A stretch of DNA of 64,000 nucleotides from assembly GCF_017309185.1 (NCBI RefSeq), contig NZ_JAEKJZ010000001.1:868001-932000 (forward strand), given 5' to 3'. Source of the stretch: Roseibium aggregatum. Lineage in GTDB: Bacteria; Pseudomonadota; Alphaproteobacteria; Rhizobiales; Stappiaceae. Below the pieces are notes generated by a model that ran no database searches, was not told the DNA's origin, and worked only from the letters and a program-made list of their open reading frames with translations. Shown piece after piece: positions 16,178 through 25,578 of this stretch (position 1 is its first letter; each line of letters begins with the position of its first letter). The position numbers and the translations under genes are program-made.

Positions 16178-17785
16178 ATGAATGGACGTGTTGCGATCAC
16201 TGCGGTGCTGTTTCTGACGACGGCTTTGTCGACGGCTGCCCACGCCGATTATTCCCTGACGATCCTGCATCTGAACGACCTGCATTCCCGCCTCGAGCCG
16301 ATCAGCAAATACAATTCGACCTGCGATGCGAAAAGCGAGGAAGAAGGCAAATGCTTCGGCGGTATTGCCCGGATCTGGACCGCCCTCGACGAGCGGCGGT
16401 CCGCTCTGCAGTCGGAAGGCAAGAATGTTCTCACGCTTGATGCGGGCGATCAGTTTCAAGGCTCCCTGTTTTACACCACCTACAAGGGCAATGCCGCGGT
16501 CGGCTTCATGAATGAGATGGGTTTCGACGCCATGGCGGTCGGAAATCACGAATTCGACGACGGGCCATCCGGCCTTGCCAATTTTATCGGGAAGGCGGAG
16601 TTCCCGGTGATCTCCGGAAATATCGACGTAAACGGTGAGCCGGACCTGAAAGGCAAGGTTCCCGGCGTGCTGGTCCTGGAAAAGGGTGGCGAGAAGATCG
16701 GCATCATCTCCGCGCTTGCGGAAGACACGGTTGATACGTCTTCTCCGGGAGAGGGAGTTCGTTTCATAAAGGCGGAAGACTATCTCAAAGGGGCGGTCGA
16801 GGGGCTCCAGGCAGCCGGCGTCAACAAGATCGTCGCGCTTACCCATATGGGATTGCCGCGCGACAAGGAGATCGCGGCGGCGGTGCCGGGAATCGACATC
16901 ATTGTCGGCGGTCATTCCCACACCCTGCTGTCCAATAGCCAGGACGGTGCGGAGGGACCGTATCCGGTTATCGTGAAGAACCCGGACGGCGTCGATGTTC
17001 CCATCGTACAGGCTTATGCCTATGGCAAGTTTCTGGGTGAAATCGACGTCACCTGGGATGACGATGGCAATGTGATCAAGGCGGAAGGCGAGCCTATCCT
17101 GCTCGATGCCTCGATCGAGCCGGACGAGGACTTTCTGGAGCGCATCGCAGAACTGGCGGCCCCGATCGAGGAATTGAAGACCAAGGTGATCGGTTCCACG
17201 ACCTCGGCCATTGACGGGGACCGGAACTCCTGCCGCGCCGGCGCGTGCCAGATGGGCACCCTCGTCGCAGACGCGATGCTCGACCGGGTCAAGGACCAGG
17301 GCGTCCAGATTGCGATCCAGAACGGCGGAGGTTTGCGCGCGTCCATCGACGCCGGCGAGGTCACTGCGGGCGAAGTGCTCACAGTCCTGCCGTTCCAGAA
17401 CACGCTGTCCACTTTCGAACTCAAGGGCGCCGATGTCGTCGCCGCCCTCGAGAACGGGGTCAGCCAGGTCGAGGATGGCGCCGGCCGTTTCCCGCAGGTT
17501 GCCGGCATGAAATACGCCTTCGACGTCTCCAAGCCTGCTGGTGAGCGGGTTTCCGATGTCATGGTCATGGAGGGCGAGGCGTTTGTGCCTATCGATCCGG
17601 CAAAGTCCTACATGGCTGTCTCGAACGATTACATGCGCCGCGGAGGCGATGGCTATGAGGTTTTCAAGACCAACGCCAGCAACGTCTACGATTTCGGTCC
17701 GGACCTTGCCGATGTCGTCATCGAGTACCTGACGGCGAAAGACGGTTACACGCCCTACACGGATGACCGGATTACCGTAAAATAA
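16178..17785 (+). CDS. periplasmic bifunctional metallophosphatase/5'-nucleotidase (UshA family)
   Basis: A 535-residue exported enzyme that likely removes phosphate from extracellular nucleotides for salvage. Residues 1-23 form a signal peptide ending in AHA. The N-terminal calcineurin-like domain shows LNDLHSRLEP (metal ligands Asp and His), DAGDQFQGSLFY, VGNHEFDDG and GGHSHTLL. The C-terminal substrate domain shows AIQNGGGLRASIDAG and the YMRRGGDGYEVF binding loop. The monocistronic placement and the 271-base upstream gap suggest its own promoter. Phosphate-dependent control is plausible but no Pho box is clear. Confidence 0.93.
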   Translation: MNGRVAITAVLFLTTALSTAAHADYSLTILHLNDLHSRLEPISKYNSTCDAKSEEEGKCFGGIARIWTALDERRSALQSEGKNVLTLDAGDQFQGSLFYTTYKGNAAVGFMNEMGFDAMAVGNHEFDDGPSGLANFIGKAEFPVISGNIDVNGEPDLKGKVPGVLVLEKGGEKIGIISALAEDTVDTSSPGEGVRFIKAEDYLKGAVEGLQAAGVNKIVALTHMGLPRDKEIAAAVPGIDIIVGGHSHTLLSNSQDGAEGPYPVIVKNPDGVDVPIVQAYAYGKFLGEIDVTWDDDGNVIKAEGEPILLDASIEPDEDFLERIAELAAPIEELKTKVIGSTTSAIDGDRNSCRAGACQMGTLVADAMLDRVKDQGVQIAIQNGGGLRASIDAGEVTAGEVLTVLPFQNTLSTFELKGADVVAALENGVSQVEDGAGRFPQVAGMKYAFDVSKPAGERVSDVMVMEGEAFVPIDPAKSYMAVSNDYMRRGGDGYEVFKTNASNVYDFGPDLADVVIEYLTAKDGYTPYTDDRITVK

Positions 17786-17825
17786 ACAAGCCCGATCCAT
17801 TGGTTCGGGGACCGCACTTGAGTAA

Positions 17826-17848
17826 GACGCGCCAGTTGCAGGCGCGTC
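17826..17848. terminator. hairpin downstream of the 5'-nucleotidase gene
   Basis: A perfect 8-bp stem GACGCGCC/GGCGCGTC with a seven-base loop, 41 bases after the stop codon. There is no T run, so it may be an RNA-stabilising structure or a weak terminator. Confidence 0.4.
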
Positions 17849-17873
17849 AGACTGCTGACACCCCCCTCAAATA

Positions 17874-18058
17874 GTCATTCCGCACAAGTGCAGCGGAGCG
17901 GCGCGCAGATCCGGAAACCGGAAATCGTCTGCGCCGAAGATGTTCAATAATCAAATTACAGCAGATGGATATGAGAAAGGGTGCTCGCTGTCGCTCGCGC
18001 CTGTCAGCTGGATTTCGGCTCGCGCGACACCGCTTCGCGGTGCGCGGACCGGAGTGAC
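17874..18058. repeat. long palindromic intergenic repeat, family with GTCATTCCGGACAAGTGCAG ends
   Basis: The left end GTCATTCCGCACAAGTGCAG is nearly identical to the ends of the elements at 45294-45340 and 47729-47908. The right end (CCGGAGTGAC) is the diverged inverted copy. Inside is GTGCTCGCTGTCGCTCGCGC, also shared with the copy at 47.8 kb. Together with the hairpin at 17826 it fills much of the 438-base gap before the Slam-like gene, which holds no supported gene. The last 150 bases before 18224 are AT-richer and probably contain that gene's promoter. Confidence 0.6.
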
Positions 18059-18223
18059 TTCATGAGGTTTGTCAGCGGTATGAGGTGCCCGTTGCAGGTG
18101 CGGTTTTCATTTCGGGAAGAAAAACTAAATTAACGCTGCGTCAGCAAAGATAGACTTATCCACTGATTTTTCGTACGATGAAGCGCTCATAATTCAGAAA
18201 AACTTGTCGGCAGGCAGCTGTTC

Positions 18224-19645
18224 ATGGTCCGGCGCGGTGGGAGTTATTTACGGTCTGAAACATCAACCCTCCCGGTTGTGGCCTTTTGCGCGGCGTTGAG
18301 TCTCGGTACGGGGCTGCCTCAAGCGTGGGTCGCGGAAGCGTCTGAAGCGGCGGCCCCGGCCGGCGCGGTCGGGGCGGAGACGCCAACCGGCCGCGAAGCC
18401 CTGCTGGCGCGGCAGGCGGCGCTTCTGGAAATCATGCTCGAACGGCCGGCGGATCTCGATGCCGCGTTCGAATATGCCACGGTTTCGGTCCTTGCCGGAG
18501 ATTATGAAGCGGCGATTTCCACCTTCGAACGCATGCTGATCTTCGCGCCGGAGCTGCCGCGGGTCAAACTTGAGCTCGGGGTTCTCTATTATCGTCTCGG
18601 GTCGCTCGAAACCGCGCGCTACTATTTTCAATCGAGCCTGGAAACGCCTGATGTCCCGCCGGACGTGGCTGCAAAGGTGGAGACGTATCTTGCCGCGATC
18701 GATACCAGGCAGCAACCGGCGCAGTTCCACGCGCTGCTTGCGGTCGGCGCCAGGTATCAGACCAACGCCAACGCGGCGCCGGGCGGGCGCCAGGTCAACC
18801 TGAACGGCCGCGATTTCATTCTGGACGAGACGGCCACCGGCCAATCGGACGTCAACGGTTTCGCCGCGGGACGGGTTCACGGGGCTTACGATCTCGGCAC
18901 GCAGGGAGATCTGATCGAGGCGGATCTTTTATTTTTCGCCGCACGTTACGCGGATCTGGTGCGGCTCGACACCGGGCTTGCGGAGTTGACGCTCGGGCCT
19001 TCCTTCAATCTGGCTCGTTACGGCCTGGACGACACGCAACTCGGGGTTTACGGGATCTTCTCCGGGGTGCGCCTGAACCACGAAAATTACAACGGTGCCC
19101 TGGGCGCGGGAGCGCGGCTGGTCATGCAGCCGGATATCCAGACGCGGATCGATGCGAAGTTCGAATGGCGCTACCGCTGGTATCACGACACGCAGGACTA
19201 TCCGACCGTGTCGGACCGTACCGGGTCTTTCCTCAGGTTTGCCTCCACGGTGTCGCGGCAGGTGAGCAAGGCATGGCGGGCCCGCGTTCTTCTGCTGGCG
19301 GATTTCGAGGAAACCAGGGTCAATTCCGACCAGAGCTTCGAACTGGGCGGCGGCGTCGGGGTGACCTACCGCTTCGGCTCGCCGGTCGCGCAATTGCCCC
19401 GACCGTGGTCCGTCGATCTGGAAGCAGGGTATCTCAACCGGCAATACGCGGAACCCGACCCGCTCATCGATGCGAGCGAAAGCGAATTCGATCACGAAGG
19501 CTGGGTGCGCGGGGCCCTGACCGTGCCGTTGAGATACGATTTTTCGGTCGGGTTCACCGGAGAATTCCGGAGGCAGTATTCGAACTACGACCTCAGCACC
19601 TATTCCAACACCTCGGCGATGATTTCGCTTACGAAGGCCTTTTGA
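18224..19645 (+). CDS. Slam-like outer-membrane protein (TPR plus DUF560 beta-barrel)
   Basis: Surface lipoprotein assembly modifiers (Slam) are outer-membrane barrels that move TbpB-like proteins to the cell surface. This 473-residue protein has an N-terminal export region, a TPR block at about 60-160 (AFEYATVSVLAGDYEAAISTF, KLELGVLYYRLGSLETARYY) and a C-terminal beta-strand-rich region with alternating aromatic residues (HALLAVGARYQTNANAAPGG onward) ending in Phe, as for outer-membrane barrels. Total size and order fit Slam. The very next gene, 14 bases on, encodes a large exported protein with a TbpB-like end, as in known Slam-substrate pairs. Function is inferred from architecture and linkage. 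Confidence 0.75.
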   Translation: MVRRGGSYLRSETSTLPVVAFCAALSLGTGLPQAWVAEASEAAAPAGAVGAETPTGREALLARQAALLEIMLERPADLDAAFEYATVSVLAGDYEAAISTFERMLIFAPELPRVKLELGVLYYRLGSLETARYYFQSSLETPDVPPDVAAKVETYLAAIDTRQQPAQFHALLAVGARYQTNANAAPGGRQVNLNGRDFILDETATGQSDVNGFAAGRVHGAYDLGTQGDLIEADLLFFAARYADLVRLDTGLAELTLGPSFNLARYGLDDTQLGVYGIFSGVRLNHENYNGALGAGARLVMQPDIQTRIDAKFEWRYRWYHDTQDYPTVSDRTGSFLRFASTVSRQVSKAWRARVLLLADFEETRVNSDQSFELGGGVGVTYRFGSPVAQLPRPWSVDLEAGYLNRQYAEPDPLIDASESEFDHEGWVRGALTVPLRYDFSVGFTGEFRRQYSNYDLSTYSNTSAMISLTKAF

Positions 19646-19659
19646 GGGAGAGGGCGGCG

Positions 19660-22600
19660 ATGACGGTGAGACCTTCGAAAACGTCCGCTCCAGCAGCCCT
19701 GAAATGCGCCGTGCCGTTGCTCCTTGCGGCGCTTTGCGTCCTATGCGGACCGGAGTTGGCGGTGGCAAAGAAGGTCGGCTCGGCCGCCGCGGTCAACACG
19801 GCAGCCTTCGGCGCGGCACCCGGAGCCGTGCGCGAGGCAAAGTTCATCGGCGACACCGTGCTTTTCAACGAACGGATCGACACGTCCGGCACCGGTCTCG
19901 TTCAGGTCCTGTTCGTGGACGGGTCCACCTTCACGGTGGGACCCAATTCGGATCTGATGATCGACGAGTTCGTCTACAATCCGGACGACGGCAGCGGCAA
20001 GCTGATCGCCTCCTTCGGCAAGGGCGTCGCCCGTTTCGTCGGCGGCAAGCTCAGCAAGAAAAAGGGCGGTGTCAGTGTCAGGACGCCGGTGGGGACCATC
20101 GGCATCCGCGGCGGCATCGCCAATCTCGACCTGACGCGCGGCGCACCGGTTTTTTCTCTCGTGTTCGGCAAGGAACTGTCCTTCAAGGGCGCGGACGGCA
20201 CATCGCGCCGCATCTATAGGCCCGGCTACTCGCTGCAGGTCGGAGGGGTCGGGGGCGGTGTCCGGCGCACTTCCGCCGAGGACCTGGAGGGCGTCCAGTC
20301 CTCCCTGATGAGCAAATCCGGACAACGCGGCGGCGCCACCGTACCGCCGACGGGGACACAGGTGCGGAATTCCGGCATGACGCAGGTGAATTCGGACCTG
20401 GGCCGTGTCTACACGGCGCCACGCCGCAAACCGCAGGCCGTCCTGTCGACATCCTCCGGGAACGCGGAAACCACCCTTGTGCAGGTTCAAAAGGTCAACA
20501 GGAAACACGCCGGGATCTCCTCACTGGCCAGCGGTGCCACAAAGACAGGCAGGTCGGTCGATATCCGTGTTCTTTCCGCGGGCGCCACCTTCACGTCCCT
20601 GGGCGGCGGCATGGTCTCCTCGCCGGGGGCGCAAGGCCTGATCGGGGGCAGCGCCGGCCTCAGCGAAACGGCCACCTTCATCTATAGGGACATTGCTGAA
20701 ACCGGCGACCGGGAAACCACCGGAACCGCGACCGGCGTCGCCAGGGCCACGATTGGCGGACACACCGTGGCGCAATTCCTCTACCCCGGCAAAGGCGGCG
20801 GATTTTACGCGCAAACTCTCACGAACAAGGGAATCGCGATTCAGGAGTTCAACGAGGCAAGAGTTCCGGCAGTTCCCGAGGCCGCCGTGGAGGTGGAAGG
20901 GACTGCTGTCGGACAGGCCAGGGGAGCCGTCTATTTCAATGAGGACTTTCACGCCTTCGCGCATGTGCCTGACGTGACCCCGGCCGGTTCGCCCTCCTTC
21001 CAGATCGAAGACATGATTTTCGGTATATCCGGCACGGAAACGGATTTCAGCACTTTCGGCAATGCCGCCGATCCGCTTCGGGTCAGGAGCTATTCTCTCC
21101 ATGCCGATCCGACAACGCTTTTCAGCCTCGGAACCGATGAGACCGGGGGCGGTTTCACCCCTATGGAGACCGGTGCTCTGTTCGTGAACCCGCTGGTTGC
21201 CGGCACGCTTGGCGCGGATTTCCTGTCGGAGACGAAAAACACGGGTTTCCTCATCAAGGAAACAGACCCTGAGACATTGGACGGCGCGCATTATCTGGCG
21301 TCCTCCTTTCACCTGAAGGGCGCGGGAACATCCCAGAAGTCCCTGATTTCTCTGGCGGTTGGCGCGGTGGATTTGGGGGCGGTTGAAGAAGGAGGCCTTG
21401 CAACGGCCCGGCGCGGCAGCCACCGGATCGATGCCTTGCAATCCGCCGGGCTCTATAGCGGCGGATTGCAAGGCGTCAAAGGATCTGACGGGAGTGCGTT
21501 TTTCGGAGCCAATGCGCAGAGCTTCGTCTTCGGCAGCAGCCTGACCGGCGGAGCGTCCGGCGTCCCCTATACCGACGACTACGTGGAGCGTCCGGATGCT
21601 TTCGCGAGCGAAGAGACGGTCTCGGCAACGCTGCACGTTGCCCTGCTCGACGAAGACGCGGGGCAAGACGTCAGCGCCCTGGCCCGCAGCGACCGCACGC
21701 TGACGGGTTACGCCTCGGGCGTCCTGGAAAGCACGGTGAATTATCACGACCCCGGCGTCCTGGACAGCCTGGCGGCCGGCGGCGCCACGGTCTTGGAAAC
21801 ATCGGTCCTCCCGGTTGCCGCGGCCCCGGCGGCTTCCGTCGGCCCGGTCCATTTCACGAGCGACACCCCGGACGACGTGTCGGTCACCTTCAACAGCGCG
21901 GAGGAAACCCTGGGCGGTGCGCTGACCGTACGCGACCTCGCGGAAGACGATCCGGAGGTCTATTCCTACACCGTCGGGTTCGGCGCAACCGGCAGCGGCT
22001 CTAGCCCTGACCGTGCGACTTTCATCGACGACGATATCTATGCGGCCTGGGATTCCGCCGACGCTGCGCAGACCTACCTCACAAGCACCGTGAACGAGAA
22101 GCTCGATCTCCTGCCGGGGACAAGCCCGAACACCTACTTCGTGCCCGGCACACTGGTCCCCGGGGCGGACGACGTAATCCTGGCGCCGGTCGCGACGCAA
22201 TGCGTCTGCGCCTTCCTGGAGTGGGGCTACTGGGGCACGTCGATGCGTTATGAGGATACTGGCGGCGTGCTGGGCGGTGCCGCAGAGCGGACCGACACAT
22301 TCCATCTCGGCACATGGGTCGCCGGTGCCATCAGCGGGTCCGGCGATCTCCCGGCCTCCGGGAGCGCCAGCTATGCGGGGCAGGCGGTCGGCAACGTCGT
22401 CAGCAACGGCGCGCAGTACCTTGCGGCGGGTGGCTTTTCGATGACGGTCGATTTCGCCAGCCGGACCGGCACGGCGGCCATTTCCGATTTCGACAACCGC
22501 TCCTTCTCCGCCACCTTGAGCGAACGGGCAATTGCCGGAGGGAATCACTTTACCGGCGCGCTTTCGGGAGATGCCGTTGGAACCCTCAACACCTCGATCG

Positions 22601-22707
22601 TCGGCGGGCCGCTGACCGGTCATGACGGGGTGATCGGCAATTTCAACGCCGCCGACCCGGCGGCGCACTGGTCCGCCTCGGGAATTGTCGCCGGCGGGAT
22701 CCAGTAA
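19660..22707 (+). CDS. large exported FecR-domain protein with TbpB-like C-terminal barrel, predicted Slam substrate
   Basis: A 1015-residue protein. A signal peptide (about 1-36, ending ELAVA) has no clear lipobox although cysteines lie in the hydrophobic core. Residues about 60-160 match the FecR domain (VLFNERIDTSGTGLVQVLF, DGSTFTVGPNSDLMIDEFVY, VSVRTPVGTIGIRGG). A long Gly/Ala/Thr-rich region follows. The last 170 residues (WGYWGTSMRYED, SASYAGQAVGNVV, GGFSMTVDFASRTGTAAISDF and the closing FTGALSGDAVGTLN) resemble the eight-strand barrel of TbpB/HpuA-type proteins. The ATG at 19660 was chosen because GGGAGAGG precedes it; longer frames upstream run through the Slam gene. It probably reaches the surface through the upstream Slam-like protein. 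Its ligand is unknown. Confidence 0.75.
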   Translation: MTVRPSKTSAPAALKCAVPLLLAALCVLCGPELAVAKKVGSAAAVNTAAFGAAPGAVREAKFIGDTVLFNERIDTSGTGLVQVLFVDGSTFTVGPNSDLMIDEFVYNPDDGSGKLIASFGKGVARFVGGKLSKKKGGVSVRTPVGTIGIRGGIANLDLTRGAPVFSLVFGKELSFKGADGTSRRIYRPGYSLQVGGVGGGVRRTSAEDLEGVQSSLMSKSGQRGGATVPPTGTQVRNSGMTQVNSDLGRVYTAPRRKPQAVLSTSSGNAETTLVQVQKVNRKHAGISSLASGATKTGRSVDIRVLSAGATFTSLGGGMVSSPGAQGLIGGSAGLSETATFIYRDIAETGDRETTGTATGVARATIGGHTVAQFLYPGKGGGFYAQTLTNKGIAIQEFNEARVPAVPEAAVEVEGTAVGQARGAVYFNEDFHAFAHVPDVTPAGSPSFQIEDMIFGISGTETDFSTFGNAADPLRVRSYSLHADPTTLFSLGTDETGGGFTPMETGALFVNPLVAGTLGADFLSETKNTGFLIKETDPETLDGAHYLASSFHLKGAGTSQKSLISLAVGAVDLGAVEEGGLATARRGSHRIDALQSAGLYSGGLQGVKGSDGSAFFGANAQSFVFGSSLTGGASGVPYTDDYVERPDAFASEETVSATLHVALLDEDAGQDVSALARSDRTLTGYASGVLESTVNYHDPGVLDSLAAGGATVLETSVLPVAAAPAASVGPVHFTSDTPDDVSVTFNSAEETLGGALTVRDLAEDDPEVYSYTVGFGATGSGSSPDRATFIDDDIYAAWDSADAAQTYLTSTVNEKLDLLPGTSPNTYFVPGTLVPGADDVILAPVATQCVCAFLEWGYWGTSMRYEDTGGVLGGAAERTDTFHLGTWVAGAISGSGDLPASGSASYAGQAVGNVVSNGAQYLAAGGFSMTVDFASRTGTAAISDFDNRSFSATLSERAIAGGNHFTGALSGDAVGTLNTSIVGGPLTGHDGVIGNFNAADPAAHWSASGIVAGGIQ

Positions 22708-23083
22708 CAGGGGAGGCCGTACGTTCGCCCATATGCTGCGGTCCAGCCGGCAACGCCGGATATCGCGCGCGGCGGCGTGCGGGTGACCAAGCCGATAGGC
22801 ACCGGTTGCCTCTTCTCCAACCACGCCGCTGAACCGGGCCCTCCCACACGGCGATCGCACTCAAGGGCGCTTTGATCTGCCGATGGGGAATTGCGAGACC
22901 AATCTGTAAAGCATTGAAAAAGCGTTTTATTTCTCGGGTCAGGTCTTTTCGGGGCCTGTCTGCGCGAGCGGCGTCACAAGTTTGCAAAAAACTTTGCCGG
23001 GGTGCTGGACAAGGGCAGGACGAGCCTCTATAAGGACCGGGCTTTCGGCGAACGGGGCCTGTCCCCAACCACTCGCAGAGCAC
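22708..23083. other. intergenic stretch without a supported gene
   Basis: GC-rich sequence between the FecR-domain gene and tRNA-Phe. I see no convincing reading frame. An AT-richer patch near 22910-22940 may hold the tRNA promoter. Confidence 0.5.
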
Positions 23084-23159
23084 GCCCAGATAGCTCAGTT
23101 GGTAGAGCAGCGGATTGAAAATCCGCGTGTCGGTGGTTCGATTCCGCCTCTGGGCACCA
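23084..23159 (+). tRNA. tRNA-Phe(GAA)
   Basis: A 76-base cloverleaf including an encoded CCA. The acceptor stem is GCCCAGA/TCTGGGC, the D arm has TAGCTCAGTTGGTAGAGCA, the anticodon stem GCGGA/TCCGC surrounds TTGAAAA, giving anticodon GAA, and the T arm is GGTGGTTCGATTCCGCC-like. Confidence 0.97.
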
Positions 23160-23378
23160 CTTCTCTCCCATGACCAACAAAATCAAATAGCTGAGATGTT
23201 CCGGCCTGTTGCGCTCGCCTCGATGTGCGGCGCGGGACGGACTACGTTGTTCTGTCCGTCTGGAAGCCGTCGGCCGCGGCCTACCCGGCGAAAGCAGACC
23301 GTGATCTTTCGTTGAAAGAACAATCTCCACCGAGGCATCGGCACGTTGAGCGGAGTTTTTTCCCGGCGCCATCCGGTG

Positions 23379-23735
23379 TCAGGCGGTCGGCCGCGTGAAG
23401 ACATAGACAAGCCCAACACTCATCAGGGACGCGACGATCAGCGACAGCATCCAAGAGGGATCGCGCAGCAGAAAAAACAACGCAAAACCCATCAGGCAGC
23501 CGCCAAGCGCCAGCCATTTGGCGCGCAGGGGGATCGCGCCTCGTTCCCGCCATTCCACGAGCAACGAGCCAAAACGCGGATGCGACAGAAGCCAGCTTTC
23601 CAACCGCTCCGACGAGCGGGCGAAACAGGCGGCCGAGATGATCAGGAACGGGACGGTGGGGAGAACCGGCAGAAACGCCCCGACAAATCCGAGTCCGGTG
23701 AAGAACAGGCCGAGCAGAAGGAACAGCATGCGCAT
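23379..23735 (-). CDS. DUF454 (YbaN family) inner-membrane protein
   Basis: A 118-residue membrane protein with three or four hydrophobic segments. FVGAFLPVLPTVPFLIISAACFARSSERLESWLLSHPRFG is the family signature region (quoted here by its start FVGAFLPVLPTVPF and end LLSHPRFG). The function is unknown. It ends two bases from the start side of the DUF3817 gene on the same strand, so the two are co-transcribed with the flavoprotein gene upstream. Confidence 0.9.
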   Translation of the reverse strand: MRMLFLLLGLFFTGLGFVGAFLPVLPTVPFLIISAACFARSSERLESWLLSHPRFGSLLVEWRERGAIPLRAKWLALGGCLMGFALFFLLRDPSWMLSLIVASLMSVGLVYVFTRPTA

Positions 23736-23737
23736 GT

Positions 23738-24118
23738 CTATCGAGGCCCCTCAAGCGTGCCGGTCCTAGCATCCTCTGCCATGCGGCGCGTCAAAAACGG
23801 ATCGTTGAGAAAGGTTCCGAAGGGAACGAGAGACGCCAGGAAGGTTCGCAGCCAGTCGGATGAACTCCAGTTCCGGCCCCAAAGCGCTGCGATCATGAGG
23901 GCCACGTAGGCCAGAAACGCGTAGCCGTGGATCGGCCCCATGACGTGAACCCAGGAGGGATTGCCAAGCATGTATTTCACCGGCATCGCGGCCAGAAACA
24001 GAAGGATCGTCGTGATGCCTTCCACGACGGCAATCAGGCGGAAGGTGGCGAACAAGCGGTGAGATCGATGCGGATTGGTCTCGCTTTTAGCGCGGCGCAT
24101 GGAGGCTGTCCTTCGCAA
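23738..24118 (-). CDS. DUF3817 family membrane protein
   Basis: A 126-residue protein with three membrane segments and the DUF3817 pattern FRLIAVVEGITTILLFL, VHVMGPIHGYAFLAY and LASLVPFGTFLNDP. Relatives are found as domains in membrane transporters, but the function is unknown. Its first 32 bases overlap the end of the flavoprotein gene, which points to translational coupling. Confidence 0.88.
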   Translation of the reverse strand: MRRTASMRRAKSETNPHRSHRLFATFRLIAVVEGITTILLFLAAMPVKYMLGNPSWVHVMGPIHGYAFLAYVALMIAALWGRNWSSSDWLRTFLASLVPFGTFLNDPFLTRRMAEDARTGTLEGPR

Positions 24119-25313
24119 TGTGTTCGGGGCGGAAGCCCATGCCGATCAACCGGCCCATCAGGCGCGCAAGGATCGGAAAACGGCCGATCATCCTGACGAA
24201 CCCCGGCGGGCGGCGCGACGCTTCGCCCCGGCTGTTCCGCTTCCGGCGCATCATGCGCTGAAGCCCCTGCGTGGCCCGGGTCGGGAACATCCGGCGCGCC
24301 TGGACACGGGCCAGGTCGGCGCCGGTCAAACGTCCCTCGCGCAGCGGCCGGGCAAGGATATTCGCGGCCGCCACCGCATCCTGTATGGCAAGGTTCACCC
24401 CGAAACCGCCCACGGGCGACATGGCATGGGCAGCGTCGCCGATGCATAACAGCCCCGGAGACCACCAGCGCTCCAGACGGTCCATGCGGATCGAGAGCAG
24501 GTGAACCTGGTCCCAGGCCTGTATTTCCTCGAAACGGCTTTCGGGCAAAGGCGCCAAATCGGCAAGGGCTCTCCGGAACTCGGGCAGGCCCTCGGTCTTC
24601 AACTCCTCGAAGCGGCCCTTTTTGATGACGTAGCCACATTGCCAGAAGTGGCCGCGGTCGATCAGAACAAGGCCTTGCTGCGGGCCGGCATGGCTCATGG
24701 CGGGAGCGGGATCGTCAGGCTGGCGCGTCAGCTTGAGCCAGAGCACATCGACCGCCGAGCCGAAGTCGATGATTTTCAGTCCGGCCTGTGAGCGCACGAC
24801 CGAATGGCGCCCGTCGGCTCCGATCACCAGAGAGGCCCGGATGTCTCCGGTTGCGGTGCCGCCGTTTTCCCAGCTTACGCCTGTAACACGGCCGCCTTCC
24901 TTCAGGAGACCGGTCACGCGATGATCCATCATGAGCTGGAAACCGGGCATTTCCCGTCCTTTTGCGGCGAGAAAGTCCAGAAAGTCCCACTGCGGCATGA
25001 AAGCGATGTAGCGGCAGTCCAGCGGCAAGCGGCGGAAGTCGGCAATGGTCACCTGGCGGCCGTCGATTTCCGCATGCAAGTCGGCCGCCTTCTGGTGGGG
25101 GAGCTCAAGGAATTCACTGAGCCAGCCCAACTCGGCCATCAGCTGCAAGGTCGCGGGATGAATGGTGTCTCCCCGGAAGTCGCGAAGGAAGTCGGGGTGT
25201 TTTTCAAGGACGGTGACAGTCACGCCCGCGCGCGCCAGCAAGAGACCCGCCATCATCCCGGCAGGCCCACCCCCGGTGATTATGCAATCCCGTGTCGGTC
25301 CGTTCGTCGCCAA
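24087..25313 (-). CDS. FAD-dependent monooxygenase/oxidoreductase (PHBH-type)
   Basis: A 408-residue flavoprotein. The N-terminal dinucleotide fold is CIITGGGPAGMMAGLLLARAG, a second FAD contact is LVIGADGRHSVVR, and GDAAHAMSPVGGFGVNLAIQ is the GD motif of the p-hydroxybenzoate hydroxylase class. Members hydroxylate aromatic or polyketide-like substrates with NAD(P)H and O2, or act as ubiquinone-pathway hydroxylases. The neighbours (two small membrane proteins) give no hint of substrate. Confidence 0.85.
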   Translation of the reverse strand: MATNGPTRDCIITGGGPAGMMAGLLLARAGVTVTVLEKHPDFLRDFRGDTIHPATLQLMAELGWLSEFLELPHQKAADLHAEIDGRQVTIADFRRLPLDCRYIAFMPQWDFLDFLAAKGREMPGFQLMMDHRVTGLLKEGGRVTGVSWENGGTATGDIRASLVIGADGRHSVVRSQAGLKIIDFGSAVDVLWLKLTRQPDDPAPAMSHAGPQQGLVLIDRGHFWQCGYVIKKGRFEELKTEGLPEFRRALADLAPLPESRFEEIQAWDQVHLLSIRMDRLERWWSPGLLCIGDAAHAMSPVGGFGVNLAIQDAVAAANILARPLREGRLTGADLARVQARRMFPTRATQGLQRMMRRKRNSRGEASRRPPGFVRMIGRFPILARLMGRLIGMGFRPEHIAKDSLHAPR

Positions 25314-25578
25314 TTCAACCAGCCTGTTCCAAAAGGTCGCTTTTGAGACGGTCTCTGGCTGGGCAATCCGACTGAATGCTGGCTATCTGACGTCTTCGCA
25401 AATGCTGAGGGCGGAAGCCTATCATCGAACCGGTCGCGCAGCCACCGCCGACGCCTGGGCGGATCGCCGTTTGCTGCGCGCATTTCGTCGCACGGATCCC
25501 TGGTGTTACGGGAAACCGAGGCAGGTTCGGATTTGTGGTCCGAGGTGCCGCGTTGAAGCGCGGCCGCCCGACGGCAGG

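Noticed and set aside
16040..17800. 586-codon minus-strand frame opposite the 5'-nucleotidase gene
   Set aside because: The plus strand encodes a complete metallophosphatase with signal peptide and all motifs. The opposite frame is a GC-rich antisense shadow.
20521..22860. 779-codon minus-strand frame opposite the FecR-domain gene
   Set aside because: It is Arg/Gly/Asp-rich without motifs, and the plus-strand gene has a signal peptide, ribosome site and domains.
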